A stretch of DNA of 14,719 nt from Syntrophomonas sp. UBA4922 (GTDB lineage: Bacteria > Bacillota > Syntrophomonadia > Syntrophomonadales > Syntrophomonadaceae). Numbering within the stretch: the stretch's first letter is position 1; each line of letters begins with the position of its first letter. This document shows positions 14,025 to 14,719 of this stretch, one piece after another. The stretch lies in NCBI GenBank assembly GCA_002398825.1, contig DHBS01000035.1:1-14719 (forward strand). The letters run 5' to 3'. The notes beneath the pieces are model-generated. The model saw nothing but the letters and a program-made list of their open reading frames with translations. It did not search any database and was not told the origin of the DNA. Both the position numbers and the translations under genes were made by a program.

Positions 14025-14544
14025 TTTGTTCCCCTCCTTCCTGGGTTAATTTTTTCAAGGCTTCCCAGCGCGGATCTATATTTTCTTCACTGCAGCGGCA
14101 AGCCTCCACGTTTTTGTTTACACCGCAACCCGGGCACAGACCCTGACATTCCGAATTGCAGAGCGGACTCAAGGGGATGACGGCAAATATGGCTTCTATT
14201 ACCGCCGGCTCAATATCGGCCTCACCTTGATCAACCACCAGTACATCATCCTTGAACTCCTCCGGTTTTCGGCTGCCGGCATCTATCATGGTGATGCCCA
14301 GTTCTTCAGCAACCTGAATAACCGATGGTTCCAGACACCGGGAACAGGCCAGCACCAGTTTGGACTTTACTTTTCCCGTGCCGACATATGTCTGTCCGGT
14401 GAATACCACTTCGATATCGACCTGAACCGGCTCCGCAAACTGAGCACCCAGTCCCCGAACCAGTTCATCGGGCCAAAATTCCACAAAAGAATAGTGCTCA
14501 CTCTGTTGCGGCTGAAGTTTGAGTTGTTTAAGGTCAATTTTCAT
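14011..14544 (-). CDS. yceD: YceD/DUF177 family protein
   Basis: A 177-residue cytoplasmic protein of the DUF177 (YceD) family, which sits next to rpmF in most bacteria. Its plant homologue is implicated in 23S rRNA accumulation, so a role in large-subunit assembly is likely but not proven here. The family's cysteines are present: C67/C70 in LACSRCLEP, and a C-terminal group C129, C133, C137, C140, C149 and C151 around LCNSECQGLCPGCG, suggesting bound metal. The ATG at 14542-14544 has AGGGGT a few bases upstream. It is the first gene after the consensus promoter. Its last 14 bases overlap the rpmF start, and it carries rpmF's Shine-Dalgarno inside its coding sequence. Confidence 0.9.
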   Translation of the reverse strand: MKIDLKQLKLQPQQSEHYSFVEFWPDELVRGLGAQFAEPVQVDIEVVFTGQTYVGTGKVKSKLVLACSRCLEPSVIQVAEELGITMIDAGSRKPEEFKDDVLVVDQGEADIEPAVIEAIFAVIPLSPLCNSECQGLCPGCGVNKNVEACRCSEENIDPRWEALKKLTQEGGEQIGRS

Positions 14545-14571
14545 TTTGCACCCCTAAAAAACACCAGATTA

Positions 14572-14601
14572 ATTATATTCTTCACCGGTTAGTATTGTCA
14601 A
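14572..14601 (-). promoter_or_regulatory. Consensus housekeeping promoter of the yceD-rpmF-plsX operon
   Basis: The minus strand has a perfect -35 TTGACA (14601-14596) and a perfect -10 TATAAT (14577-14572) separated by 18 bases. Transcription should begin near 14565, giving a leader of about 20 bases before yceD. It lies downstream of a terminator at 14660-14680, so it opens a new transcription unit. Confidence 0.85.
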
Positions 14602-14659
14602 TAAAGGCAGTTACTATATCGATTTTGTTGATATGCGGCTGATAGGAGCCAAAACTAAA

Positions 14660-14680
14660 GGGGCGGGCGATGCCCGCCTC
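14660..14680 (-). terminator. Rho-independent terminator of an upstream minus-strand gene
   Basis: GGCGGGC (14662-14668) and GCCCGCC (14672-14678) form a 7-bp GC stem with a 3-base loop, extendable by a G-U and a G-C pair. On the minus strand it is followed by CCTTTAGTTTT, an interrupted T-tract. It should end the gene located to the right of the window. Confidence 0.65.
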
Positions 14681-14709
14681 CCAGCTTGCTGACAAGTCAA
14701 CGAGCTGGG
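14680..14709. repeat. Inverted repeat at the window edge
   Basis: CCCAGCT (14680-14686) and AGCTGGG (14703-14709) form a 7-bp stem, with an inner TGAC/GTCA stem (14690-14693 with 14696-14699). It directly abuts the terminator at 14660-14680 and may be part of the 3' end of the gene lying beyond the window. Nothing more can be said from the fragment visible. Confidence 0.4.
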
Positions 14710-14719
14710 CAGAGCGAGC

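Noticed and set aside
1..14719. CRISPR array, insertion sequence, prophage or defence system
   Set aside because: No regularly spaced repeats, transposase, integrase, att-like duplications or defence-type genes were seen; nearly all of the window is recognisable core or metabolic genes.

Overview
The window looks like a chromosomal segment of a Gram-positive, low-to-mid GC anaerobe of the Clostridia class. The reasons are strong AAGGAGG-type ribosome binding sites, frequent TTG starts, the order yceD-rpmF-plsX-acpP-rnc-smc-ftsY, a zinc-type ribosomal protein L32, and genes serving a molybdenum/tungsten formate dehydrogenase (FdhE, MobB). A syntrophic, Syntrophomonas-like bacterium would fit, but that placement is an inference from gene content. 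Nothing suggests a phage, plasmid, insertion sequence, CRISPR array, tRNA or rRNA.

Layout. At the left edge a terminator (1-23) ends an unseen plus-strand gene, followed by fdhE on the plus strand (75-920). A 12-bp inverted repeat (933-979) forms a bidirectional terminator between fdhE and the convergent minus-strand genes. Everything else is on the minus strand and is transcribed from right to left. A consensus promoter (14572-14601) lies just downstream of the terminator of an unseen upstream gene (14660-14680). It reads into yceD (DUF177), rpmF (L32), plsX, acpP, rnc and an Elp3-like radical SAM gene. A 391-bp non-coding stretch follows, then smc and ftsY. After these come four genes for salvage of 5'-thio/deoxy-nucleosides (mtnP-like, mtnA, a class II aldolase, mtaD), and finally mobB.

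How the genes work together. The right half is a growth cluster: ribosome assembly (YceD, L32), the start of phospholipid and fatty-acid metabolism (PlsX, ACP), RNA processing (RNase III), chromosome condensation (SMC) and membrane-protein targeting (FtsY). The left half is a salvage cassette. Its phosphorylase carries Asn and Ala where adenine-specific MTA phosphorylases carry two Asp residues, and an MTA deaminase gene lies beside it. The route read from this is: MTA or 5'-deoxyadenosine is deaminated, the inosine product is phosphorolysed, MtnA isomerises the sugar phosphate, and the FucA-like aldolase cleaves it to DHAP plus an aldehyde. The enzymes of the classical methionine salvage branch (MtnK, MtnC, MtnD, MtnW/X) are absent from the window.

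Four genes are annotated from the TTG (mobB, mtnP, acpP, rpmF) and one from GTG (smc), each supported by a well-placed Shine-Dalgarno sequence. Three starts (aldolase, rnc, plsX) are placed downstream of the longest possible ORF. rpmF is only 56 codons and overlaps yceD by 14 bases.
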